Assembly (NCBI GenBank): GCA_000434035.1
Contig: FR893523.1
Span: 150,297-214,296, forward strand
Direction of reading: 5' to 3'
Source: Clostridium sp. CAG:452
GTDB lineage: Bacteria; Bacillota; Clostridia; TANB77; CAG-508
DNA length: 64,000 nt
Shown: positions 33,916 to 42,170 of the stretch, one piece after another
Layout of the letters: each line of letters opens with the position of its first letter
Position numbering within the stretch: the stretch's first letter is position 1
Made by a program: the position numbers and the translations under genes
The notes under the pieces: model-generated
What the model saw: the letters and a program-made list of their open reading frames with translations, nothing else
Database searches by the model: none
What the model was told of the DNA's origin: nothing

Positions 33916-34092
33916 ATGGAAACAAAGAAAAAATTAAAAGAAAAAGCAAATAACGCAGAACAAAGAGCAGTAGTACATTTTAGAAAACTACAAGAAATTG
34001 AAAATATTTTAGGACGAGCTGAAATAAATAAGACACCATCTGTAATTGTAGTAGACAAAATAAAAGAAGTTATCGTCGGTCAAAACAAATAA
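33916..34092 (+). CDS. Hypothetical phage protein (58 aa)
   Basis: ATG at 33916, 9 nt after AAGGAG; a TTG at 33907 is too close to that site. Lys/Glu-rich helical protein (QRAVVHFRKLQEIENILGRA). Function unknown. Confidence 0.55.
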   Translation: METKKKLKEKANNAEQRAVVHFRKLQEIENILGRAEINKTPSVIVVDKIKEVIVGQNK

Positions 34093-34102
34093 CTTCAAAA
34101 TA

Positions 34103-34143
34103 AGAATTTGTATAAATTCATATATTTTTATTATACAGATTCT
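34103..34143 (+). terminator. Hairpin, probable terminator
   Basis: AGAATTTGTATAA (34103-34115) pairs with TTATACAGATTCT (34131-34143) apart from one G-U. TTTC follows. It separates the first early genes from the AbrB-like gene. Confidence 0.55.
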
Positions 34144-34175
34144 TTCAAAAAAAGTCAAGGAAAGGAATAAGTAAA

Positions 34176-34406
34176 ATGAAAAGTACAGGAATAGTAAGAA
34201 AATTGGACGAGCTAGGTAGAATAGTTTTACCAAGTGAGTTAAGAAAGAATTTAGAAATATCAGCCAAAGACTCAATAGAAATATTTACGCGAGGAGAAGA
34301 GATTGTATTAAAGAAATCTCAACAATCTTTTAAAGTTTGCCAAGAATGTGGAAAAGTACTAAATAAAAATGATAATTATTGTAGCGACTGTGGAAAGGAG
34401 CAATAG
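34176..34406 (+). CDS. AbrB-like regulator with C-terminal zinc ribbon
   Basis: A 76-residue transition-state-type DNA-binding protein. The SpoVT/AbrB fold is in STGIVRKLDELGRIVLPSEL and RKNLEISAKDSIEIF, followed by a zinc ribbon with CQECG and CSDCG (about 55-73). The ribbon replaces the usual AbrB C-terminal domain. It starts after GGAAAGGAATAAGTAAA. Possible role: fine control of phage early genes or interaction with host AbrB targets. Confidence 0.85.
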   Translation: MKSTGIVRKLDELGRIVLPSELRKNLEISAKDSIEIFTRGEEIVLKKSQQSFKVCQECGKVLNKNDNYCSDCGKEQ

Positions 34407-34408
34407 TT

Positions 34409-34537
34409 ATGGAACAAGTAGAAAATCCAATGGTAATGCCAGAGTATGAATATAAATCAGACTACATACCAGACAATGTATGGGCAGAAAGAGAAGATAG
34501 AGATTACGAAGATAGTATTTTTGAGGAGGAGTTATAA
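34409..34537 (+). CDS. Hypothetical acidic phage protein (42 aa)
   Basis: Preceded by AAGGAG at the AbrB-like gene end. Very acidic (YEYKSDYIPDNVWAEREDRD), no Cys, no family recognised. A DNA-mimic-like composition is possible but not supported further. Confidence 0.5.
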   Translation: MEQVENPMVMPEYEYKSDYIPDNVWAEREDRDYEDSIFEEEL

Positions 34538-34539
34538 AC

Positions 34540-35370
34540 ATGAATAGTAATAAAGATCTAATAGTAGTAAAACAATTACCTTTAATAGAAGAAAATTTAA
34601 AACAATTATCTGTAGAAATAGATGAAAAGGTTAAAAATGCAAAAAGCTTAATTTGTACAGAAGAAACTGTAAAAGAAGTAAAACAGGTAAGAGCTGACTT
34701 AAATAAAGAGTTTAAAGAGTTGGAAACACAAAGAAAACTAGTAAAAGAACAAATATTAGCTCCATATATGAATTTTGAAGAAATTTATAAACAATATGTA
34801 TCAGACAAATACAGAAATGCTGATATGGAATTAAAAAACAAAGTAGATAGTACGGAAAATGAATTAAAAGTAAAAAAAGAGAAAGAAATAAAAGACTATT
34901 TTGAGGAATACAAAGTAGCAAGTAATATTGATTTTATTACATACGGACAAGCTAGAATAAACGTAACATTATCAGCAAGTGTAAAAAATTTAAAAGAACA
35001 AGCAAAACAATTTATAGACAAAATAGTAGATGATTTAAAACTTATTGAAACACAAGAACATAAAGCAGAAATATTAGTAGAATACAAACAAACATTAAAT
35101 GTATCGCAAGCAATAACAATGGTGACAAATAGATTTAAGGCTATTGAAGAAGAAAAGAAGAGAATGAAACAAGAAGAAGAACTTCAAAAATCTATTATTG
35201 ATATTGCGAAAGAATCAGACAAATATAGTGAGCCAACAATATTAAATGCACCAGCCGTAGAAGAAAAAATAGAAGAAATTTTAACATTAAAATTTACAGT
35301 AAAAGGAACAAGGGCAAAGTTAAAAACTTTAAAAGAATTTTTAATAGCAGGAGGTTATGATTATGAGTAA
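34540..35370 (+). CDS. DUF1351-type phage protein, partner of Bet
   Basis: 276 residues, mostly helical coiled coil (about 15-150 and 180-230), with a short globular C-terminal end (LKFTVKGTRAKLKTLKEFL). DUF1351 proteins commonly precede recT/bet in Firmicute phages and are thought to help in recombination. The start overlaps the preceding gene region after GAGGAGG. Its stop overlaps the bet start. Confidence 0.75.
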   Translation: MNSNKDLIVVKQLPLIEENLKQLSVEIDEKVKNAKSLICTEETVKEVKQVRADLNKEFKELETQRKLVKEQILAPYMNFEEIYKQYVSDKYRNADMELKNKVDSTENELKVKKEKEIKDYFEEYKVASNIDFITYGQARINVTLSASVKNLKEQAKQFIDKIVDDLKLIETQEHKAEILVEYKQTLNVSQAITMVTNRFKAIEEEKKRMKQEEELQKSIIDIAKESDKYSEPTILNAPAVEEKIEEILTLKFTVKGTRAKLKTLKEFLIAGGYDYE

Positions 35371-36049
35371 TGAGGTACAAAAATCAAATCAAGAATTAGT
35401 AGTTAAATTTGAAGTAGAAGGTCAAGAAATAAAATTAACTCCTAAAATAGTTCAAGAATACATAGTTGGTAGTGATGTTCCTATTACAAATCAAGAATTT
35501 AAATTGTTTACCGAACTTTGCAAAGTTAGAAAATTAAATCCATTTTTAAGAGAAGCATATTTGATAAAGTATAAAGCTGGTTCTCCAGCACAATTAGTTG
35601 TTGGAAAAGACGCAATATTGAAAAGAGCAGTTTTAAACCCAAATTACGATGGAATGGAATGTGGAATTATCATTCAAAAAGAAGATGGAACAGTAGAAGA
35701 AAGACAAGGAACATTTAGGTTAGGAAATGAGCAACTTGTAGGTGGATGGGCAAGAGTTTATAGAAAAGATTGGACACATCCAACCTATTCGAGTGTAAGC
35801 TTTAATGAAGTAGCACAAAAGACAGGTCAAGGGCAATTAAATTCAAACTGGGGTAATAAAGGAGCAACAATGGTTGAAAAAGTTGCTAAAGTTAGAGCAT
35901 TAAGAGAAACATTTGTAGAAGATTTAGCAGGAATGTATGAAGCAGAAGAAATGCAGCAAGAAATTCAACAAGAGTCTCCTATTGAAGTACAAGCGGAAAT
36001 AGAAGAACAAACAGAAGATACAAAAGAGGTATCAATGAATGAACTATAA
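35363..36049 (+). CDS. bet: Phage single-strand annealing protein, Bet/RecT family
   Basis: A 228-residue Red-beta family annealing protein. Typical segments are LCKVRKLNPFLREAYLIKY, VGKDAILKRAVLNPNYDGM and NSNWGNKGATMVEKVAKVRA. ATG at 35363 has AGGAGG 8 nt upstream, preferred over ATG at 35357. It would anneal single strands during phage replication. No separate alpha-type exonuclease is seen nearby. Confidence 0.92.
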   Translation: MSNEVQKSNQELVVKFEVEGQEIKLTPKIVQEYIVGSDVPITNQEFKLFTELCKVRKLNPFLREAYLIKYKAGSPAQLVVGKDAILKRAVLNPNYDGMECGIIIQKEDGTVEERQGTFRLGNEQLVGGWARVYRKDWTHPTYSSVSFNEVAQKTGQGQLNSNWGNKGATMVEKVAKVRALRETFVEDLAGMYEAEEMQQEIQQESPIEVQAEIEEQTEDTKEVSMNEL

Positions 36050-36674
36050 AATTGTATCGAGTTGCAGTACAGGAAATGCAACAATAATTAAAGACATAAT
36101 TTTAATAGATTGTGGAGTGAGTTTTAAAAGACTAGATAGATATTATAAAAAGTTAAAAATAGTACTTCTTACACATATACATTCGGATCATTTCAAAAAA
36201 GAAACAATAAAAAAATTAGCTGAAGAAAGACCAACATTAAGATTTGCTTGTTGTGAATGGTTATTAGAACCACTTTTAGCCTGTGGAGTTAAAAGAAAAA
36301 ATATAGACATACTTCAAATTGGAACAAGATACGATTATAAGCTATTTAAAATTGTACCAATTAAACTATATCACGATGTACCACAATGCGGTTATAGAGT
36401 GCTATTTGACAACTATAAAGTTATATATATAACAGACACAAAAACAGTTGAAGGAATAAGTGCAAAGAATTATGACTTATATCTTATTGAAGGCAATTAT
36501 GATGAAGATGAAATAAGAGAAAGAATAAGAGAAAAACAACAAGATTGTAAATATGTTTATGAATTTAGAGCAAAAGATAGTCATTTAAGTAAGCAACAAG
36601 CTAGTGAGTTTTTATTAAATAACATGGGAGAAAATTCAGAATATGTATTAATGCATCAACATGTAGAAAGGTAG
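36039..36674 (+). CDS. MBL-fold metallohydrolase in the recombination module
   Basis: 211 residues with the metallo-beta-lactamase motif THIHSDHF, a downstream DTKTVEG Asp, and LIEGNYDED. Many phages place such a protein after bet, where a 5'-end nuclease or phosphodiesterase partner role is suspected; substrate is unknown. The gene overlaps the end of bet by 11 bp. Confidence 0.85.
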   Translation: MNYKIVSSCSTGNATIIKDIILIDCGVSFKRLDRYYKKLKIVLLTHIHSDHFKKETIKKLAEERPTLRFACCEWLLEPLLACGVKRKNIDILQIGTRYDYKLFKIVPIKLYHDVPQCGYRVLFDNYKVIYITDTKTVEGISAKNYDLYLIEGNYDEDEIRERIREKQQDCKYVYEFRAKDSHLSKQQASEFLLNNMGENSEYVLMHQHVER

Positions 36675-36680
36675 AAAAGT

Positions 36681-37220
36681 ATGCAAACAACAGGTCAAAT
36701 AACAGATATAAATATAGACTATAAAACGCATAAATCAAAAATTAGCTTACTTTTAGATACAAATGAATTAGAGATTATTGAGCAATTAAAAAAGCAAGAC
36801 AAGCTAAATATAGAGCTAAAAAAATGGTATAAAAAACGCAGTTTAGATGCAAATGCTTATTGTTGGGTGCTATGTGACATGATAGCAAAAGAAATTAGTA
36901 AAGATGGAACGATTACAACTAAAGAAGACATATATAAAGATGCAATAAATAACATAGGAATATTTGAACCGTTCATTGTTCAAGAAAGTACATACGAGAA
37001 ATTTAAAAGAATATGGGAAAGACAAGGTTTAGGCTATTTAGTAAAAGAAGTGTCAAAAAAAGACAAAGCAGTCAAAGTGCATTGTTATTATGGTTCAAGT
37101 TCATACGATAGCAAAGAAATGAGTTTGTTAATAGAATTTTTAATACAAGAAGCAAAAACACTAAATTTAGAAACAAAGTCAAAGCAAGAAATAGATAGCT
37201 TACTAAAACAGTGGCACTAG
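36681..37220 (+). CDS. NinB-like phage recombination protein
   Basis: 179 residues. The segment RSLDANAYCWVLCDMIAKEI with EDIYKDAINNIGIF is typical of NinB/DUF recombination proteins that modulate phage recombination (Orf family). It follows the MBL gene by 6 bp. Family call moderate. Confidence 0.65.
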   Translation: MQTTGQITDINIDYKTHKSKISLLLDTNELEIIEQLKKQDKLNIELKKWYKKRSLDANAYCWVLCDMIAKEISKDGTITTKEDIYKDAINNIGIFEPFIVQESTYEKFKRIWERQGLGYLVKEVSKKDKAVKVHCYYGSSSYDSKEMSLLIEFLIQEAKTLNLETKSKQEIDSLLKQWH

Positions 37221-37272
37221 TAGCAGATAATTAAACAGAATAAGAGTAAGGAATTATTGTATTAGTGCCACT
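37210..37272 (+). other. Long-range stem around the NinB-like gene end
   Basis: AGTGGCACTA (37210-37219, final codons) is complementary to TAGTGCCACT (37263-37272), enclosing a 43-nt loop. A stable 10-bp structure that may mark a processing or translation-control point. Confidence 0.45.
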
Positions 37273-37296
37273 ATTGCCCCTTTCAAGGAGGTATAT

Positions 37297-37581
37297 ATGA
37301 AATCAATTATGCAGAAAGAAAAAAGATGTTATATATGTGGTTTATATGATCCAGTTGAAGAACATCATATATTTTTCGGAAATGCAAATAGAAAAATATC
37401 AGAGCAGAATGGATTTAAAGTATATCTATGTCAAGAACACCACAGAGGAACAATAGGAGTGCATGGAAGATTAGGACATGCTTTAGATACAAGATTAAAA
37501 CAAGAATGTGAAAAAAGATATATAAATCAAGGACATACAAAAGAAGAATTTATTAAATTAATAGGGAAAAATTATTTATAG
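37297..37581 (+). CDS. HNH-like zinc protein
   Basis: 94 residues. Cys and His are arranged as CYICG, EEHHIFFGNANR, LCQEHH and GVHG, in the manner of phage HNH-like proteins near NinG/DUF968. It begins after CAAGGAGG. Nuclease activity inferred only. Confidence 0.65.
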   Translation: MKSIMQKEKRCYICGLYDPVEEHHIFFGNANRKISEQNGFKVYLCQEHHRGTIGVHGRLGHALDTRLKQECEKRYINQGHTKEEFIKLIGKNYL

Positions 37582-37593
37582 GAGGAAAGAAAA

Positions 37594-37914
37594 ATGGCAA
37601 ATAAAAATGAAGTAACAATATCAACAGAAGAATACAAAGAACTTATAAGCAAAGGAGTGCCAAATGAAAACGAAAAATGGTTTAAGAATAAATTAGAAGA
37701 ATTTTTATTAGAAAATTTTAAAATAGATGGTAATAAATTAGATATTAAAAATAATTGGGACTTTTGTGATGATTTTGAAAAGTGGTTAAAAATAATTGAT
37801 AAAGACATGTATAAGAAAATTTACAACACATTATATGATGAAAAGATAAAGAAAGAAAACGACAAGATGAAAATGGAAAAAGCAAGAGCAAACAAAGAAA
37901 TAGATAATAAATAA
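37594..37914 (+). CDS. Hypothetical phage protein (106 aa)
   Basis: Preceded by AGGAGG. Helical, Lys/Glu-rich; VTISTEEYKELISK recalls phage regions that follow primase-like modules. No family recognised. Confidence 0.5.
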   Translation: MANKNEVTISTEEYKELISKGVPNENEKWFKNKLEEFLLENFKIDGNKLDIKNNWDFCDDFEKWLKIIDKDMYKKIYNTLYDEKIKKENDKMKMEKARANKEIDNK

Positions 37915-37969
37915 ACAGCAGGGCTAGACATAAGTTTTAGCCCTTTAATTTTACGAAAGGAGAAAGTGT

Positions 37970-38656
37970 ATGGAGAAAGTTAGCTTTCTAATGTATTTAG
38001 ATTATGAAGAACAATTTAATTTATTAACGAACGAAGAATTGGGACAACTTGTAAGAGCAATAATGCAATATGAGAAAACAAGACAAGAGCCAGAGTTAGA
38101 AGGTACATTGAAAATGGCTTTCTCATTTATTAAGACACAATTAGACAGAGATAGAGAAAAATACAACAAGAAATGTGAAAAAAATAGAGAGAATGCTAAA
38201 AGAGGTGGAAGACCTAAAAAAAACCAAACGGAAAATAAAAAACCGAACGGTTTTTTTGAAAACCAAACGGTTGCCAAAAAACCCGATGAAGATAAAGAAG
38301 AAGATAAAGAAGATGAAGAAGATAAAGAAGATTTATTATTAAAAGAACAACGTGAAAGCAAATTGCAACAAAAGTTTCTTGAATGTGTCGGTTCAACAAA
38401 TCTAAACGCAATAAGTGAATGTATAAGTTATTTAGATGATTTACCGTATGAAGTTATAGAAAGTGTATTAATAAGAACTTCAAGAATAAAAAATCCGAAT
38501 TGGGCTTATGCAAAAGTAATACTAGATGATTATGTCCGAAAGCGAATAGATAGTTTAGCAAAAATAGAAATAGCAAACAAGAAGTCGAGCAATAACAATA
38601 ACAGGGAATATAAGGAAACCGATTTTGACAGCTTGTACGCAAATAAAGGAGGTTAA
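37970..38656 (+). CDS. DUF6291/DnaD-like phage replication protein
   Basis: 228 residues. The N-terminal domain (about 1-65; FLMYLDYEEQFNLLTNEELG) matches phage DUF6291 proteins. A basic hinge follows (ENAKRGGRPKKNQ), then an Asp/Glu repeat (about 105-125), and a C-terminal part (about 140-200) resembling a replisome-organiser domain. It probably recruits host replication proteins at the phage origin. Confidence 0.7.
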   Translation: MEKVSFLMYLDYEEQFNLLTNEELGQLVRAIMQYEKTRQEPELEGTLKMAFSFIKTQLDRDREKYNKKCEKNRENAKRGGRPKKNQTENKKPNGFFENQTVAKKPDEDKEEDKEDEEDKEDLLLKEQRESKLQQKFLECVGSTNLNAISECISYLDDLPYEVIESVLIRTSRIKNPNWAYAKVILDDYVRKRIDSLAKIEIANKKSSNNNNREYKETDFDSLYANKGG

Positions 38657-38659
38657 TTT

Positions 38660-38911
38660 ATGAAAATAGCACAAAAAGATAGAATTATAAATTACATACG
38701 AGCATTTGGTTCAATATCTAGCTGGGAAGCATACGCAGACTTAGGAATAACACAGCTAGGAGCAAGAATAGACCAGCTCAAAAAAGAGGGCTACGAGTTT
38801 AAAACAGAATGGGAAAGCAATACAAACAGATTTGGAGAAAAGACAGATTATAAAAGATATTATTTAGCAGATATGGTTTCAGAGAATATGAACCATATAA
38901 CACAGATTTAG
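38660..38911 (+). CDS. Winged-helix-like phage protein
   Basis: 83 residues. IINYIRAFGSISSWEAYADL and GITQLGARIDQLKKEGYEF suggest a winged helix of the type found in phage helix-turn-helix genes. It lies 3 bp after the replication protein. Confidence 0.6.
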   Translation: MKIAQKDRIINYIRAFGSISSWEAYADLGITQLGARIDQLKKEGYEFKTEWESNTNRFGEKTDYKRYYLADMVSENMNHITQI

Positions 38912-38920
38912 GAGGTAGTT

Positions 38921-39211
38921 ATGATAATAGTAAGTCAAGATAAAGAAAAGATAGTTAATTTTGATAATATGACACGAGTTTATATAACCTTTGATGAAGG
39001 TGATGATGATGTTTGTATAAGAACTGAAACAGTAGATAGTTTGTATGAAGACTTAGGATATTACAAAACAGAAGAAAGAGCAAAAGAAGTATTAGCAGAA
39101 ATAATAAAATCTTATAGAGATTATAGGACAGCAGAATGCGATGGATATACTGATTCTTGTAATAAATTTGTATTACAAGAAACAGCAGTTTTTGAAATGC
39201 CAGAGGACTAA
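38921..39211 (+). CDS. Hypothetical phage protein (96 aa)
   Basis: Acidic protein with YYKTEERAKEVLAEIIKSY near the centre; similar short proteins are common in clostridial phages. GGAGG upstream. Function unknown. Confidence 0.5.
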   Translation: MIIVSQDKEKIVNFDNMTRVYITFDEGDDDVCIRTETVDSLYEDLGYYKTEERAKEVLAEIIKSYRDYRTAECDGYTDSCNKFVLQETAVFEMPED

Positions 39212-39214
39212 CTT

Positions 39215-39364
39215 ATGACATGTGAAGAAGTAATAAAAAAAGGGCTATGTCTAGGTTGTGGTCTAGCAGAACAAAACATAAATGCTGATAACTGCAAATA
39301 TAGAGAACAGTCAGGATTAGATTTGTGTAAAAAAATTTTGGAAGGAGAACAAATGAAAATATGA
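39215..39364 (+). CDS. Hypothetical Cys-rich phage protein (49 aa)
   Basis: ATG at 39215; CLGCGL and CKYREQ with further Cys suggest zinc binding. It overlaps the rusA start by 4 bp. Function unknown. Confidence 0.5.
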   Translation: MTCEEVIKKGLCLGCGLAEQNINADNCKYREQSGLDLCKKILEGEQMKI

Positions 39365-39756
39365 AATTTGAAATATTAGGAAAGCCAACAGGAAAGGGAA
39401 GACCAAGGCTAGGAAAATATGGTACATATACACCACAAAAAACAAGAGATTATGAAGATTTAGTGAAGTTAAGCTTTAAAAACAAATATAAGGTAAAACC
39501 AAGCGAAAGAGAAATAAAAATGAAAATAACAGCAGTATTTGAGCCACCTAGAAGATTAAGCAAAAAGAAAAGAGCAGAGTTAATAGACTGGGAACAAGGC
39601 TATATGCATAAGCCAGACATAGATAATATAGCAAAAATAATACTAGACGCATTAAATGGACTAGCTTATAAAGATGATAATCAAGTTACTACTTTGTTAC
39701 TCTTTAAACAATACGGAACAGCAGATAAAGTTGTTGTAGAGCTAGACGAGATTTAA
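39361..39756 (+). CDS. rusA: RusA-family Holliday junction resolvase
   Basis: 131 residues. The RusA core motif KPDIDNIAKIILDALNG with catalytic Asp, then DDNQV, and the N-terminal ILGKPTGKGRPR are clear. It resolves four-way junctions made during phage recombination. The start overlaps the preceding small gene. Confidence 0.92.
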   Translation: MKFEILGKPTGKGRPRLGKYGTYTPQKTRDYEDLVKLSFKNKYKVKPSEREIKMKITAVFEPPRRLSKKKRAELIDWEQGYMHKPDIDNIAKIILDALNGLAYKDDNQVTTLLLFKQYGTADKVVVELDEI

Positions 39757-39774
39757 GAAGCAAAGGAGAAGGCT

Positions 39775-40267
39775 ATGAGTAGTAATAAAAAAGCAAAAGA
39801 AGCATTGATAAAATTATATGGCAAAGAGTGCTTTATAGAAAAACTACATTTAAGACCTGATACGGAAAGAAAATATACTGGTAAAGCACAATATCACAGA
39901 ATGAAACAATTAACTTATCATCATATACAAGAGAAATCAAAAGGACGGAAAAGCAACAGTTGAAAATGGAGCATTATTATCAGCAGAAAACCACGAATGG
40001 TTTAATAGACAAAGTAAAGAAAAACAAAGACAAATGAATGATATGTTTCAAGAACATAAAAGACAGCTAGATTATGGATTCAAAATAGCAGTAGCAGAAC
40101 TAACAGCCAAGGAAATTAAACAAGTAGAATTAATAGAATCAAAAACAGAGGAAGTAATAGAAATACCCGCCTATGAAACGACACTAGAAGAACAAAAAGC
40201 GTTCGAGGAATATAAGAGGAAAAGAGATCAGAGAGTGTTGAATAAGTTCAAGGGAGAGGAAAGATGA
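39775..40267 (+). CDS. HNH-type phage protein, read through a +1 shift at CGGA
   Basis: ATG at 39775 with AAAGGAGA upstream. Frame 0 runs 57 codons to LTYHHIQEKSKG, then CGG and a stop five codons later. Skipping the C gives GKATVENGALLSAENHEWF and runs to 40267, about 163 residues. The rejoined segment has the H-H...N...H layout of phage HNH proteins, and the K-S-x-G-G-K-A-T-V-x-N-G string is familiar from phage homologues. The C-terminal half is Lys/Glu-rich. The break has exactly the host form, in a gene that arrived on a phage. Confidence 0.85.
39946..39949 (+). other. +1 recoding site CGGA in prophage HNH gene
   Basis: Frame 0: AAA GGA CGG AAA AGC AAC AGT TGA; shifted: AAA GGA (C) GGA AAA GCA ACA GTT. 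CGG is codon 58. Confidence 0.85.
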
Positions 40268-40461
40268 AAAGAAAAAATGAAGGTATTTATGCACTATACA
40301 AGGGAGATAAGTTCATAACCGAAGGCACTAAAAAAGAGATAGCAAAATGTATAGGTGTGAAAGTAAATACAATATCATATTATGCAACAAAAGCGTATGA
40401 AAAAAGGATGAAAAAATATAAACATAAAAAAGGGTGCAAGATACTTATAAGAATTGATTAG
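40264..40461 (+). CDS. Hypothetical basic phage protein (65 aa)
   Basis: Overlaps the HNH gene end by 4 bp (ATGA). TKKEIAKCIGVKVNTISYYA is HTH-like; the C-terminus is Lys-rich. A small DNA-binding protein is likely. Confidence 0.55.
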   Translation: MKRKNEGIYALYKGDKFITEGTKKEIAKCIGVKVNTISYYATKAYEKRMKKYKHKKGCKILIRID

Positions 40462-40475
40462 AAAGGAGAAGAAAG

Positions 40476-40871
40476 ATGAGTGATTATGTAAGAAAAAAAT
40501 GTGTAAGATTTAAAATACCACAAAATATAATAGAGGAATTGAAAGATGACAGCGATTTGATAGAGGAATTATTAGAAAAATTTCAATTGAAAGATGATTA
40601 TAACGTAAAAAATGATTTTACAATTGGTTATGGAGAAGATTTTGATAATGATAAAACAGATTATTTCTTAGATTATCAATTAGATTATGAATATGGAGCA
40701 AGTGGGGATTTTGAAAATGTAAGACTATTAACAGATACAGAATTTGAAAAGTATTCAAGAATGTTTGCAAAATATTTTAACGAAATAGATAGAGATGAAT
40801 TAAGATTAGTACATTACTGTTATTACAATGGCTGTGATGAACCAAGTGTCTATAAATTAGAAGAAATTTAG
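40476..40871 (+). CDS. Hypothetical acidic phage protein (131 aa)
   Basis: AAAGGAGA upstream. Acidic, Tyr-rich (TDYFLDYQLDYEYGASGDF). No family recognised. Confidence 0.5.
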   Translation: MSDYVRKKCVRFKIPQNIIEELKDDSDLIEELLEKFQLKDDYNVKNDFTIGYGEDFDNDKTDYFLDYQLDYEYGASGDFENVRLLTDTEFEKYSRMFAKYFNEIDRDELRLVHYCYYNGCDEPSVYKLEEI

Positions 40872-40884
40872 GAGGAGAATAGAT

Positions 40885-41097
40885 ATGCTAAAAGCTGATA
40901 GTAAAATGTTTCATGATTTATGTGAAGAAGGAATAAAAGATGATAAAAAAGATGTATTTGTAGATGCGTTTACTGAATTTATAGCAGAATTAGATGATAT
41001 AGATTTAAGTAATAAAACAAAGCAACATTTATACGATATTTTTATAAAAGATATGAACATTTATTTTAAAAATAAAAAGTATGAAGTAAAGGAGTAA
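40885..41097 (+). CDS. Hypothetical phage protein (70 aa)
   Basis: GGAGG upstream. Acidic helical protein (LKADSKMFHDLCEEGIKDDK). Function unknown. Confidence 0.5.
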   Translation: MLKADSKMFHDLCEEGIKDDKKDVFVDAFTEFIAELDDIDLSNKTKQHLYDIFIKDMNIYFKNKKYEVKE

Positions 41098-41104
41098 ATA
41101 AGAT

Positions 41105-41296
41105 ATGTCATTTAGTGCAACAAAATTTATAGAAAAACAAATTACTAACACAAGAGGATTATGCAAAAGTTGTAAATTTTATAAAACAGCAAAAATAGTA
41201 GATGAAGTAGAAATTTGTACATTAAGTGACAAATTTTTAATTCCAGAATATGAGCCTAATTATACTTGTAGAAATTTTGAGAGGAGTGATACATAG
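41105..41296 (+). CDS. Small Cys-rich phage protein (63 aa)
   Basis: CKSCKFYKTAK and two further Cys give a four-cysteine zinc-type pattern (C-x2-C ... C ... C). Short proteins of this kind recur in clostridial phage early regions. Function unknown. Confidence 0.55.
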   Translation: MSFSATKFIEKQITNTRGLCKSCKFYKTAKIVDEVEICTLSDKFLIPEYEPNYTCRNFERSDT

Positions 41297-41463
41297 TGAA
41301 AACAGCAGATGAGTTTAATATAGATTTTTGGAATGAAGAAACAGAAAGAGATTTTTATAAATTTAGAGATGTTTTAGTTGATAATTCAAATATGGATACA
41401 TTTCAAGCAACTCATTTTTTAGAAAATATATATAATTCTGTTTCAAGAGAATATGGAGACTAG
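41296..41463 (+). CDS. Hypothetical phage protein (55 aa)
   Basis: GTG start at 41296 with GAGGAG 9 nt upstream, sharing its first base with the previous stop. Acidic (TADEFNIDFWNEETERD). Function unknown. Confidence 0.5.
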   Translation: MKTADEFNIDFWNEETERDFYKFRDVLVDNSNMDTFQATHFLENIYNSVSREYGD

Positions 41464-41475
41464 GAGGTGTTTTAA

Positions 41476-41700
41476 GTGAAAGAAAGAGAAGAGATATTAA
41501 ATAAAATGAAAAACAAATATAAATTAGCATTATTTATGGTTATAAGAAACTTTATGGTAATGCCACAAGGTATTAAATTAGGTAAAACAGATAAAGAAAT
41601 CAATGAAATGTCTTACGAAACAATGTGTTCAGTATTAACTATGATTGATTATGACCGAGCAGAGAAATCTTATAAGGAGGGAAAAAGTGAAAGAAAATAG
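41476..41700 (+). CDS. Hypothetical phage protein (74 aa)
   Basis: GTG start after TAGGAGG. LALFMVIRNFMVMPQGIKLG is hydrophobic but probably not a membrane span. The 3' end overlaps the next gene by 14 bp. Function unknown. Confidence 0.5.
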   Translation: MKEREEILNKMKNKYKLALFMVIRNFMVMPQGIKLGKTDKEINEMSYETMCSVLTMIDYDRAEKSYKEGKSERK

Positions 41701-42169
41701 TATAGAAGAAGATATAAATAGATGCAATAAATTAACAGCAAACTGGATAGGGTTAAGTAATCAATTAGCACTAAAACGTGTCTTATCAGATTATAAAAGA
41801 GTGTTAAAAGAGAATGAAGAATTAAAAGAAGAAAGAGAAATAGTAGGAATACCAGTAAGAAATAAAAGAGATGGGAAAATAGGAATAGTATTACATCAAT
41901 GGAAAAATGGAAGTGTTGCAGTATTGGAAAGTATAAATCCACGAGTAATAAATACTCACGATAGTTGGAATACATTAGAAATAGTAACAGATGAAGTAAA
42001 ACAAACTCAAACAAAATGTGAAACTATTCCAGTTTCTTTAGTAAAAGACAAGATAGAAGAATTAAAAAAGAAAGTAGAAGAGCTGACAGATGATAAAGGC
42101 TATTGGGGGGGCAGTGATTTATTAGATCAGATAGAAGTTTTACAAGAACTATTAGAAAAGGAGCAATAA
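41687..42169 (+). CDS. Hypothetical phage protein (160 aa)
   Basis: GTG at 41687 with AAGGAGG upstream is preferred; upstream in-frame ATGs lie inside the previous gene without a site. Helical with a small strand-rich centre (IVGIPVRNKRDGKIGIVLHQ) that may be an SH3-like fold. No family recognised. Confidence 0.5.
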   Translation: MKENSIEEDINRCNKLTANWIGLSNQLALKRVLSDYKRVLKENEELKEEREIVGIPVRNKRDGKIGIVLHQWKNGSVAVLESINPRVINTHDSWNTLEIVTDEVKQTQTKCETIPVSLVKDKIEELKKKVEELTDDKGYWGGSDLLDQIEVLQELLEKEQ

Positions 42170-42170
42170 T

